DNA of 11,542 nucleotides from Thermoplasmata archaeon (GTDB lineage Archaea; Thermoplasmatota; Thermoplasmata; UBA184): contig DAHVAA010000034.1 of assembly GCA_027314845.1 (NCBI GenBank), positions 1 through 11,542 on the forward strand, in the 5' to 3' direction. Position numbers and translations under genes: made by a program. Under the pieces are notes generated by a model that made no database searches, was not told where the DNA came from, and saw only the letters and a program-made list of their open reading frames with translations. Position 1 is the stretch's first letter; each line of letters starts with the position of its first letter. Positions 1 to 5,804 of the stretch are shown in pieces.

Positions 1-655
1 GTCGACCGAAAACGAAGGCACCGAGAGGTGCGAGCCCGAGGAACAGCGGGGTAACGAGGAGGCTGGTGCGGGCGGCCGGCAGGCCGAGGCCGAGCTGCGC
101 CCAACCAAGCCAGACGGTGGATCCCTGCGGGTAGAGGATCGAGGGCACCGCGTAGGGGGAGAACGAGAGCGGTATTGTGTGATGAGCGAGGAGCAGGGCG
201 GTGTAGGTAGTGAGCAGCCCGGAGTCGAACGTGTTGCCAGTTCCGACCGGGGCCGCGATCGCGAGTTCGATCCCGAACAGGGCGGTCGCGGACAGCACCG
301 TGAGGAGGTACGCCGGTCGAGTCAATCGGCCGAGCGAGCGGGCGAGCGCATCGGGAACGGTGGCGGAACGACGGACGCGCGCGGTCCACAAGAGGAGCCC
401 CGCGGCGGCCACGATGGGGAGGCCGAACACGACCGGCGCGACGAACAGGCCGAGCGGGAGCGCCGCGACGAGATAGAGTACCGCTCCTCCGAGGTAGAAG
501 TCGAGGAGCAGCCGCTCGATCGGGTCCGTGAACCTCCACGCACCGACCCGACGGGCGAAGAGGGCGCGGACGAACTCGCCCAACACCACCGCGGACGCGG
601 CCCACACCACGAGCGCGGCCGCGAGCTCGCTCGCCCCGGGTCCCGGTAGTCCCAC
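1..655 (-). CDS. Polytopic membrane protein, N-terminal part (possibly GT-C glycosyltransferase-like)
   Basis: The reverse strand is open from 780 to the left edge and encodes about 218 residues of a strongly hydrophobic protein whose C-terminus lies outside the window. I chose the GTG at 655 because a TATA-like box (676-685) is centred about 26 bases before it, which suits a leaderless transcript. Hydrophobic helices occur near residues 10-30, 55-85 and 115-135 and in the last 40 residues. Between them, near residues 135-180, is a probable outer loop with FDSG, a double His (AHH) and ILYPQGSTVW. A loop with an acidic residue and a YPxG motif after an early helix recalls GT-C-fold glycosyltransferases and related uncharacterised archaeal membrane proteins. 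That link is inference from architecture only. Confidence that this is a gene is good; the function is unknown. Confidence 0.68.
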   Translation of the reverse strand, partial: MGLPGPGASELAAALVVWAASAVVLGEFVRALFARRVGAWRFTDPIERLLLDFYLGGAVLYLVAALPLGLFVAPVVFGLPIVAAAGLLLWTARVRRSATVPDALARSLGRLTRPAYLLTVLSATALFGIELAIAAPVGTGNTFDSGLLTTYTALLLAHHTIPLSFSPYAVPSILYPQGSTVWLGWAQLGLGLPAARTSLLVTPLFLGLAPLGAFVFGR

Positions 656-675
656 GGGGCCGCGAGCCCCGGTCG

Positions 676-685
676 CCCTAAAGAA
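676..685 (-). promoter_or_regulatory. TATA-like box for the left-edge membrane protein
   Basis: The reverse strand reads TTCTTTAGGG here. The TTTA core lies about 26 bases before the GTG at 655, the spacing expected when archaeal transcription starts at or next to the start codon. The AGGG end is shared with boxes before three other genes in this window. Confidence 0.45.
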
Positions 686-785
686 CTCTACCGACGGATC
701 ACCGGCGGTCCCCGCGCGGGAAAACCCTCGACCGGGAAGCCTCGCGGCGGTCGGACCCTTCGCGCCCACCGGGAGCGCGCCTCAC

Positions 786-816
786 CGGGCAGGGGGGGCC
801 GAAGTACGCCTACCCG
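786..816 (-). terminator. Candidate 3' hairpin after the three-helix membrane protein gene
   Basis: Read as reverse-strand RNA, CGGGUAGG (816 to 809) can pair with CCUGCCCG (793 to 786), with one G-U pair and a 15-base loop. It lies about 60 bases past the stop at 875 and before the next promoter (676-685). On the forward strand the same pair carries a mismatch, which favours the reverse orientation. No long U tract follows, so termination is only a guess. The rest of the 219-base gap (656-874) holds nothing else I recognise apart from a CCGCTAGCGG palindrome at 836-845. Confidence 0.25.
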
Positions 817-874
817 AGCACCTCGCCTCGCGGAGCCGCTAGCGGTCCGGCAGGAAAGTCATCGCGTCGCATCG

Positions 875-1432
875 TTATCCTTCGGTGGGCGTGTCCGGTA
901 GCCGAGCTCCTTCCCCATACGCGTCGTCGGGGCCGTTCTTGCCGCCCGGCCCCTTGTCGGATTCGTCCGGATCTTCCATCCACTCTTGTCTTGCGTCCCC
1001 GTCTCCCTCGACGGGTTCGGTGTCGGGGGGAAGTTCGTGATAGTCGTCGTCGCGAACCGACGTCTCCGCGCGGGACAGGGATCGCGACCGGCTTGATCCG
1101 GCCGATGCATCGGCCGGCCGATCCGTCGCCCTCTCCGACTGGGCCGAAGGAGACTCCGCGACCGCGGAGGCGGTGCCGGTCGACTCCGCTCGCCTTCCCT
1201 CGCGCACGTGCTCGATGAGAAGAAGAACAACCCCGGCACCGAGGAGGAAGAAGACGAACTCGGCGAGCGTGTTCGCGGAATCCGTCGCGCCGAGCGCGTC
1301 GACCACGGCGGTGGCCACGAGCAGGACCAGGGCGGCCCCGATCGGGAATCGAGCATCGAGGTCTGCCCAGACCGAGTAGACCATGTAGCCCAGCAGGAGC
1401 CCGAGGAACACTTCGACGTATGGGAACCCCAC
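875..1432 (-). CDS. Three-helix membrane protein with a long hydrophilic, partly acidic tail
   Basis: I do not recognise a family for this 185-residue protein. Its first 75 residues hold three hydrophobic helices (about 5-22, 29-48 and 56-75), separated by short loops such as WADLDARF and GATDSAN. About 110 hydrophilic residues follow: a Ser/Arg/Ala-rich part (81-125), then a clearly acidic part (126-185) rich in Asp, Glu, Gly and Pro that looks disordered. The GTG start at 1432 is preceded by GAGGA five bases upstream, a good ribosome binding site, so this gene probably has a leader rather than being leaderless. The clean helical pattern appears only in this frame; the other long reverse frame across 859-1557 is Arg/Ser-rich and looks like a shadow. 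The gene is divergent from the one at 1614. A small membrane scaffold or sensor is possible, but nothing catalytic is visible. Confidence 0.66.
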   Translation of the reverse strand: MGFPYVEVFLGLLLGYMVYSVWADLDARFPIGAALVLLVATAVVDALGATDSANTLAEFVFFLLGAGVVLLLIEHVREGRRAESTGTASAVAESPSAQSERATDRPADASAGSSRSRSLSRAETSVRDDDYHELPPDTEPVEGDGDARQEWMEDPDESDKGPGGKNGPDDAYGEGARLPDTPTEG

Positions 1433-1437
1433 GGTCG

Positions 1438-1442
1438 TCCTC
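1438..1442 (-). promoter_or_regulatory. Ribosome binding site fixing the GTG start at 1432
   Basis: GAGGA on the reverse strand, five bases before the GTG. It is one of the few clear Shine-Dalgarno sequences in the window outside the ribosomal operon, and it supports this start and a transcript with a leader. Confidence 0.5.
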
Positions 1443-1530
1443 GCTTGCCCAGCCGTGTCCGGCTCAAAATCTCAGCGGCTGAGAAAGGCGTGCCGGGCTC
1501 GGCGCGACCACGGGGAGCGACGGGTCCGGG

Positions 1531-1539
1531 CGTATAACC
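1531..1539 (-). promoter_or_regulatory. TATA-like box for the three-helix membrane protein gene
   Basis: The reverse strand reads GGTTATACG. Transcription would start near 1509, leaving a leader of about 77 bases before the GTG at 1432. The leader contains TCTCAG-CCG-CTGAGA (1469-1483), a perfect 6-base inverted repeat that could form a small hairpin. An alternative box, GATTTTGAG, closer to the gene would give a leader of about 10 bases. The forward reading (TATAA at 1533-1537) could also point toward the gene at 1614. Confidence 0.35.
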
Positions 1540-1558
1540 GGCCGCACCGCTCGTCAAG

Positions 1559-1591
1559 TTTACATAGGGTGTCCATCATGCCTAAGTAGGG
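1559..1591 (+). promoter_or_regulatory. Tandem TATA-like boxes before the 191-residue membrane protein gene
   Basis: Two related boxes lie in tandem: TTTACATAGGG (1559-1569) and CCTAAGTAGGG (1581-1591). The second is centred about 28 bases before the ATG at 1614, so it would give an essentially leaderless transcript. The first would start transcription about 25 bases earlier and include a short leader. A four-codon reading frame (ATG CCT AAG TAG, 1578-1589) overlaps the second box and is probably chance. Confidence 0.42.
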
Positions 1592-1613
1592 GGGGCCGTT
1601 CCCTCCCTTCCTG

Positions 1614-2189
1614 ATGGCGTCCGCCCGCCGAGGCCGCCGCATTGTTCCCCTCATTTTGGGAGCGGCAATGCTCGCGGTCGTGATCGCGTCCGCGCTCACT
1701 CCTAACGTCGGAGTGGTCCAGGCGCAGACGAACAATCAATACGTGAGTCCGGGAAACACGAATCCCCTCCTCTCTCCGTTCGTACTGGGCGGCATCGTGG
1801 CCGTCATCCTGGCGGCCATCTTGGTCGCGCTCCTGCTGATGCGTCGCCGTCGACGCCCCCCCGCCGCGGCCCAACCTCCCATGCAGGCATGGAAGGGTGG
1901 CGGCGGACCCGGTGGCGCGGCGGCGGTTCCACCCCCGTCGACCCCCGTAACCCCCCCGCCGGCGGCCGCTCCGGCGTACCTGGAGACGCCCGAGGACGTC
2001 GGTCAGGCGCCGCCGACCGTGGCGGTGCCTCGGGGGGCTGCGGCCGCCCCCGCCGCGGCCGAGGAAGCGGAGCCGGACATCGACTCCCTCATGGCGGAGC
2101 TCGACAAGATCAGCGGGGAGATCCTGAAGCGCGCCCCGAAGAAGGGTCAGCCGCCGGCGCAGCCTCCCGACGAAGGGCCCCAGCCGTAA
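1614..2189 (+). CDS. Membrane-anchored protein: signal peptide, one helix, Pro/Ala-rich interior tail
   Basis: This 191-residue protein has no family I recognise. Residues 1-38 look like a signal peptide: basic RRGRR, a hydrophobic core at 10-28, and a possible cleavage site after VVQA. A short polar outer segment (39-55, rich in Asn) precedes a strong transmembrane helix (57-76) that stops at five arginines, so the C-terminal part should lie inside the cell. Residues 82-150 are low-complexity Pro/Ala/Gly. The end (154-171, containing DIDSLMAELDKISGEIL) is a compact amphipathic helix, the only part that looks suited to binding a partner. If the first segment is not cleaved, the protein has two helices. 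The ATG at 1614 fits the nearer TATA-like box. It may be a small membrane adaptor; that role is inferred only from its shape. Confidence 0.66.
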   Translation: MASARRGRRIVPLILGAAMLAVVIASALTPNVGVVQAQTNNQYVSPGNTNPLLSPFVLGGIVAVILAAILVALLLMRRRRRPPAAAQPPMQAWKGGGGPGGAAAVPPPSTPVTPPPAAAPAYLETPEDVGQAPPTVAVPRGAAAAPAAAEEAEPDIDSLMAELDKISGEILKRAPKKGQPPAQPPDEGPQP

Positions 2190-2214
2190 CCCGGGCTTCC
2201 CCCGACGCGCTTTG

Positions 2215-2225
2215 CTTAAGAAGGG
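2215..2225 (+). promoter_or_regulatory. TATA-like box for the CxxC protein gene
   Basis: CTTAAGAAGGG, centred about 26 bases before the ATG at 2245. This spacing selects that ATG over a TTG at 2212, which overlaps the box. No second box is visible before dedA, so this promoter may serve both genes. Confidence 0.5.
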
Positions 2226-2244
2226 CCGTTCAGTCGTATTCTCG

Positions 2245-2499
2245 ATGTCCGCCGAGGCGATCCCCTCCGGGGAGGATGCCCTCCTCACCGAGCTCCGGGC
2301 GGCGCTCGGGCGTGCGACCGCACGCCCTCGCGAGATCGAGGTAGGGATCGCCCTTTCGATCGCGCTCGGTCGCCTTCGACCCCCGGTCGCCTGCGGGGGA
2401 TGTTCTCAGCCGTTGGAGTTCGATGGAGTCCCCGCGCGCACGAACGCTTCGCTGTCCGTCCCGTTCCGCCTGGTCTTTGACGGACCGCCGGACCACTAG
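2245..2499 (+). CDS. Small hypothetical protein with a single CxxC knuckle
   Basis: This 84-residue protein belongs to no family I can name. The first half (8-45) is helical, with IEVGIALSIALGRLR as an amphipathic stretch. It is followed by CGGC at residues 50-53, then a short beta-like part with LEFDG and VPFRLVF. One CxxC is half of a zinc ribbon, so metal binding would need a dimer or a partner protein; a redox role is also possible. The ATG at 2245 is chosen because the TATA-like box at 2215-2225 predicts transcription starting there; a TTG at 2212 would add 11 residues. The stop is 30 bases before dedA, so the two are probably cotranscribed. That the protein is real rests on the promoter spacing and the coding look of the frame. 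Confidence 0.55.
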   Translation: MSAEAIPSGEDALLTELRAALGRATARPREIEVGIALSIALGRLRPPVACGGCSQPLEFDGVPARTNASLSVPFRLVFDGPPDH

Positions 2500-2529
2500 G
2501 TCACGGGAGCGGGTTCGGGGGCGGGTCAA

Positions 2530-3204
2530 GTGTCCTTCTCGCTGATCGGGACCGTCGTCGATCTGATCACCCTGGTGATGACCACGATCGGACTGCCCGG
2601 GCTCTTCGCGCTGATGGCCGTCGAGAGCTTCGGCGTCCCACCGATTCCCAGCGAGGTCATCCTTCCGTTCGCCGGATTCCTCATCGTAGAAGGGACCTAT
2701 CCGCTCTCCGGCGCCGTGGTGGTCGCGCTTCTCGGTGGGCTTCTCGGGTCCTACGCGGGGTACGCGGTCGGACGATGGGGGCGCCACCGCATCACGGGAC
2801 TCGGGATCGGGCGCCTTCGCCTCGAGCCCCGCCACCTGGAACGCATGGACCGATTCTTCGCTCGACGAGGCGAAGTGACCGTCGGGGTCGCTCGTCTCCT
2901 CCCGGTGGTCCGGAGCTACATCTCCTATCCGGCCGGTACCGCCGAGATGCCCGCCGCGCGGTTCGGGGTCTATACGCTCCTCGGGTCGGTCCCGTTCACG
3001 GTCGGTCTGATCTACGCCGGAATGGTGCTCCGCTCCGACTGGACGGTCGTCTCTTCGTACTTCAGCCTGCTCGACTACCCCCTCATCGCGATCGTGGCGG
3101 TCGTGGTCCTCTTCCTCGCTCTCCAGGTCGTCGGCGTGCTCGCCCCCGGGTGGCCTCCCCGCCGGGCCGTTCGGACTCCACCGCCGCCGACCCAGTCACC
3201 GTAG
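2530..3204 (+). CDS. DedA-family (SNARE-associated, PF09335) membrane protein
   Basis: This 224-residue protein has the DedA architecture and normal family length. Near the N-terminus a hydrophobic helix leads into ESFGVPPIPSE (32-42), the family's re-entrant signature with its conserved acidic residue. Next come a glycine-rich helix with GSYAGYAVGRWG (73-84) and ARLLPVVRSYISYPAG (121-136), whose Arg122 and Arg128 correspond to the essential arginines of bacterial members; closing helices follow at 145-166 and 182-205. Bacterial DedA proteins are linked to proton-dependent homeostasis and to flipping of lipid carriers such as undecaprenyl phosphate. A matching role on archaeal isoprenoid lipids or dolichyl carriers is inference. 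The start is a GTG 30 bases after the preceding stop, with no TATA box of its own, which suggests cotranscription with the CxxC protein. The C-terminal tail is Pro/Arg-rich. It converges on pyrC. Confidence 0.9.
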   Translation: MSFSLIGTVVDLITLVMTTIGLPGLFALMAVESFGVPPIPSEVILPFAGFLIVEGTYPLSGAVVVALLGGLLGSYAGYAVGRWGRHRITGLGIGRLRLEPRHLERMDRFFARRGEVTVGVARLLPVVRSYISYPAGTAEMPAARFGVYTLLGSVPFTVGLIYAGMVLRSDWTVVSSYFSLLDYPLIAIVAVVVLFLALQVVGVLAPGWPPRRAVRTPPPPTQSP

Positions 3205-3222
3205 CGCCCTCTCAGGGGTCAC

Positions 3223-3275
3223 GGCGTGCCTCGTGCACGCCCCGGCTGCGAGCGTCGCACCGACCCCACCGGGGT
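3223..3275. terminator. Two inverted repeats between convergent dedA and pyrC
   Basis: The 74-base gap between the stops contains a perfect hairpin, GGCGTGC-CTCGT-GCACGCC (3223-3241), and a second shorter one, ACCCC-ACC-GGGGT (3263-3275). Their placement between convergent genes suggests 3'-end structures serving both strands. No T-rich tract, the usual archaeal termination signal, accompanies them, and short hairpins are common in GC-rich DNA. Confidence 0.33.
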
Positions 3276-3278
3276 TCG

Positions 3279-4619
3279 TCAGTCCGGTGCGGCCCGCTCC
3301 CCGTTCGCGAACTCAGGACGCACGACCGACCCTGCCGGACGGCCGACATACTCGCCATCGGCCACGATACGCTCTCCGTCCCGGTAATGCTCGCGCGGGA
3401 AGATCGCTTCGAACCCCTCGAACGCGGTCCAGCCGCAGGGGGCGTGGAGCCGACGTGCGTCGATCCGGGTCCGAGCCTTGAAGTCGACCACCAGGAGGTT
3501 CGCGCGGTGTCCGGGAGCGATCCGGCCGAGCGGTTGGCCAAACCAGCGCGCCGGGCGGTCGCAGGCGGCCGCGACCAGGGTCGCGAGGTCGATCTCGGCG
3601 GCCCGAACGCGCGCGAGCAGGAGCGGGATCATCGTTTCCACGCCGGGCATCCCGCTCGGGGCCTTCTCGAACGGCCGCTCCTTCGCGTCCGCCGGGTGAG
3701 GCGCGTGGTCGCTCGCGAGGATCGGAACCTTCCCATGACGGAACGCTTCCCAGAGGCCGCGACGGTCGGCCTCCGAGCGCAACGGAGGGTTGACCTTGAA
3801 GCGAGCATCGGTCCCCGTTCGCTCCGACAAGAGTAAGTGGTGCGGGGTCGCCTCGAACGAAATGCCGCTCTCCCCCAGCCGATCGACCGACCGGCTGGTC
3901 GTGAGGTGCGCGACGTTCAATCTCAGCCCCGCGGGGGGCGGAAGGAGCCGGTCGAGGGCGGACTCCTCGGCCGCCACGGGACGATGGGCGTTCCAACCGG
4001 TCGGGTCGCGGGGTCCGGAGACCGGGGCGAACCGCCGCGGGTCCTCGGCGTGCACGGAAACCGGTAGGCCGAGACGCGCCAGTCGGGCGAGGAGCGAGGC
4101 GAGCTCGTTCGCGGGGACCCCGTCTCCGACGCCGGTCGTGGGGCTCTCGTAAACTTTGAACGCCCCGGCGGTGCGGGCGAGACCCTCGAGAGCGGCGGGT
4201 CGGAGCGGGGACGCGTAGATCAGCACGTCCACGGCCGCGCGGCCGCGGACCCGTGCCGCCTTGTCCCGGACCCCTTCGGCATCGGTCACCGGGGGTTCCG
4301 TGTTCGGCATGTCGCCGACCAGGCCGACTCCGCCGAGCGCGGCTTGGATCGTGCCAAAGGCGATGGTCTCCGAACCCGAGCCACCGCCGGGTTCGCGTAG
4401 GTGGACGTGGAGGTCGGTCGCGGCCGGCAGGATCACCGCGTCGCCGACGTCGTGCCGCGTTCCGCCCGCACGGGACTTTCCGACCGATTGGATCCGACCC
4501 TCCCGGTCGATCGCGATCTCCACCGATTGCAGCCGACCTCGGACGAAGGCCCGGCCCGCGAGAACCCACGCGGGCGCTTCGCGGGAGGGCCCTTCGCTCC
4601 CGGCCCGCGGCGGTCCCAT
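3279..4619 (-). CDS. pyrC: Dihydroorotase
   Basis: Dihydroorotase closes N-carbamoyl-aspartate to dihydroorotate, the third step of pyrimidine synthesis. The 446-residue protein has the amidohydrolase pattern in order. Metal-binding DLHVHLREP (69-77) is followed by GDMPNTEPP (102-110) and a Lys155 in GAFKVYESPTTG that is placed to be the carbamylated metal bridge. His190 in SVHAED, His238 in NVAHLTT, TPHH (258-261), the substrate-binding VNPPLR (276-281) and the catalytic Asp304 in ASDHAPH complete the set. The C-terminus ends with the usual composite beta domain (GRIAPGHRANLLVVDF). The frame stays open well beyond the start, into the purM region, but the ATG at 4619 fits the domain boundary and has a TATA-like box about 24 bases upstream. 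It is transcribed divergently from purM. An allantoinase or hydantoinase is less likely given the close fit of the motifs. Confidence 0.93.
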   Translation of the reverse strand: MGPPRAGSEGPSREAPAWVLAGRAFVRGRLQSVEIAIDREGRIQSVGKSRAGGTRHDVGDAVILPAATDLHVHLREPGGGSGSETIAFGTIQAALGGVGLVGDMPNTEPPVTDAEGVRDKAARVRGRAAVDVLIYASPLRPAALEGLARTAGAFKVYESPTTGVGDGVPANELASLLARLARLGLPVSVHAEDPRRFAPVSGPRDPTGWNAHRPVAAEESALDRLLPPPAGLRLNVAHLTTSRSVDRLGESGISFEATPHHLLLSERTGTDARFKVNPPLRSEADRRGLWEAFRHGKVPILASDHAPHPADAKERPFEKAPSGMPGVETMIPLLLARVRAAEIDLATLVAAACDRPARWFGQPLGRIAPGHRANLLVVDFKARTRIDARRLHAPCGWTAFEGFEAIFPREHYRDGERIVADGEYVGRPAGSVVRPEFANGERAAPD

Positions 4620-4638
4620 CGGCGGCGGGACGATGGAG

Positions 4639-4648
4639 TACGTAAAGA
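4639..4648 (-). promoter_or_regulatory. TATA-like box for pyrC, nearly palindromic
   Basis: The reverse strand reads TCTTTACGTA, with TTTACGTA centred about 24 bases before the ATG at 4619. The forward reading is TACGTAAAGA, so the element is close to symmetric and might also bind TBP toward purM, placing a start near 4669. Confidence 0.45.
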
Positions 4649-4653
4649 AGACC

Positions 4654-4666
4654 GCGGGCCGCCCGC
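4654..4666. repeat. Perfect inverted repeat between pyrC and purM
   Basis: GCGGGC-C-GCCCGC: 6-base arms with a one-base centre. It lies between the pyrC box (4639-4648) and the purM box (4671-4678). Position and symmetry would suit a repressor site acting on both promoters, but similar repeats arise readily at this base composition. Confidence 0.3.
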
Positions 4667-4670
4667 AGGG

Positions 4671-4678
4671 CTTTTCTG
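4671..4678 (+). promoter_or_regulatory. Weak TATA-like box for purM
   Basis: CTTTTCTG is the only T-rich stretch near the gene and is centred about 27 bases before the GTG at 4701, which supports that start and a leaderless transcript. It is a poor match to a TATA box. Confidence 0.33.
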
Positions 4679-4700
4679 CCGGGTCTCCTCGACACCGTCC

Positions 4701-5756
4701 GTGCCGCGCCCGTCGGCCACCGGATGGACCTACGCGCGTAGCGGCGTCGACGTCGATGCGCGGGCCGAGGCGCTCGCGGGGCTCCTTCGCGAGGTCAAGT
4801 ACCGGCCCCCGCCGGACCATGGGCGCGTGGTCGAGGCCCCGGGGCATTACGCCGGCCTCGTGCGGGTCGGGCGCGAGACGATCGCGATCACCACCGACAC
4901 GGTCGGAACGAAGGTCCTGCTCGCGGAGAAACTCGCCCGTTGGGAAGAAGTGGGCGAGGACCTCGTCGGCGCGAACGTGAACGACCTCGCGGCGATGGGG
5001 GCCCGGCCCACCGCGCTGGTCGACACGATCCTCTGTGGCGTCCCCGACCCCGAGGCGTTCCGGGGGATCGGACGCGGGATCGAGCGCGGGCTGCGGGCGG
5101 CCCGGTGTGCCCTTCTCGGGGGCGAGACCGCGGTCGTGCCGGACATCGTTCGCGGCGTCGACCTGGGGGGAACCGCGATCGGGTTCTTCCCCCGAGGCCG
5201 CGTGCCGGTCACCGGTCGTCGGATCCGGCCCGGGGACCGGATCCTCGGACTCCCTTCGAACGGGGTCCATGCGAACGGCTTCACGCTGATCCGCAAGCTC
5301 ATCGCCGCCCGGGGGGTCGACCTCGCCCAACCGCGGCCGGGGGCGCGTCGGCCGGTGGGGGAAGAGCTGCTCCGCCCGACGCGGATCTACACCGACGCGA
5401 CCGAGGCGCTCGCGGGTCGGCCCGAAGCGCATGGGTTCGCGCATATCTCGGGAGGCGGCGTGCGCAACCTGGTGCGTCTCCACCCGAAGGTCGAGTTCGT
5501 GCTCGACCGGTGGCCGGACCCGCCCCCGCTCTTCGACTGGCTTCGCTCCCTCGGGGGGATGTCGAACGCGGAGGCCTACCAGACGTTCAACATGGGGATC
5601 GGCTTCCTATTGGTGGTCGACCGGGCGCATCTCGCCGAAACCCGTCGTCGCCTCGCTCGCGCGGGGGCGGCCGACGCGGTCGAGCTCGGTAGGGTTGAGC
5701 GGGGAACGGGGGTCACGCTTCCGTCGCTGGACGTGCGGTACGAGGGGTACGCCTGA
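4701..5756 (+). CDS. purM: Phosphoribosylformylglycinamidine cyclo-ligase (AIR synthetase)
   Basis: PurM uses ATP to close FGAM to 5-aminoimidazole ribonucleotide in purine synthesis. The 351-residue protein aligns by eye along its whole length with archaeal PurM: TYARSGVDVDA (10-20), GHYAGL (48-53), the nucleotide-binding TDTVGTK (65-71), NVNDLAAMGA (92-101), GGETA (140-144), SNGVHANGFTL (186-196), HISGGG (248-253), PPPLFDWL (274-281) and TFNMGIGF (295-302). The usual motif is TDGVGTK; Thr replaces the first Gly here. The frame is open upstream to 4401, but family members begin a few residues before the TYxxxGVD block. The GTG at 4701 meets that and fits the box at 4671-4678. It runs divergent from pyrC, and the EamA gene follows 48 bases after the stop. 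Confidence 0.94.
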   Translation: MPRPSATGWTYARSGVDVDARAEALAGLLREVKYRPPPDHGRVVEAPGHYAGLVRVGRETIAITTDTVGTKVLLAEKLARWEEVGEDLVGANVNDLAAMGARPTALVDTILCGVPDPEAFRGIGRGIERGLRAARCALLGGETAVVPDIVRGVDLGGTAIGFFPRGRVPVTGRRIRPGDRILGLPSNGVHANGFTLIRKLIAARGVDLAQPRPGARRPVGEELLRPTRIYTDATEALAGRPEAHGFAHISGGGVRNLVRLHPKVEFVLDRWPDPPPLFDWLRSLGGMSNAEAYQTFNMGIGFLLVVDRAHLAETRRRLARAGAADAVELGRVERGTGVTLPSLDVRYEGYA

Positions 5757-5770
5757 GTCCGGTTCCTCGG

Positions 5771-5780
5771 CAAAGACTTT
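5771..5780 (+). promoter_or_regulatory. Possible TATA-like box for the EamA transporter gene
   Basis: CAAAGACTTT is the only AT-rich stretch in the 48-base gap after purM, centred about 29 bases before the GTG at 5805. It is weak; readthrough from purM is also possible. Confidence 0.28.
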
Positions 5781-5804
5781 CCAACCGCATCGCTCACCGC
5801 CGGC

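Noticed and set aside
850..861. GGCAGGAAAGTC, reminiscent of the GAGGAAAGTC motif of RNase P RNA
   Set aside because: The expected following RNA would lie across a protein-coding gene on the other strand, and no other conserved RNase P element is visible.
656..874. Possible structured RNA gene (SRP RNA or tRNA) in the 219-base gap
   Set aside because: It is GC-rich with some pairing potential, but I see no GGAAGGnAGC-type SRP loop, no tRNA T-loop or anticodon arm, and no promoter of its own.
859..1557. A 232-codon reverse frame overlapping the three-helix membrane protein
   Set aside because: Arg/Ser/Pro-rich with no helices or motifs, whereas the neighbouring frame shows three clean transmembrane helices and a ribosome binding site.
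1578..1589. Four-codon frame ATG CCT AAG TAG upstream of the gene at 1614
   Set aside because: Most of it is the second TATA-like box; a start at 1614 would leave it untranscribed. Too short to argue for an upstream regulatory peptide.
4401..4700. Upstream in-frame extension of purM by 100 codons
   Set aside because: It overlaps the pyrC coding region and promoter, is unlike any PurM N-terminus, and the GTG at 4701 gives normal length.
4620..5483. Long N-terminal extension of pyrC across the purM gene
   Set aside because: The extension is antisense to well-conserved PurM sequence and low in domain signal; dihydroorotase homology starts just after the ATG at 4619.
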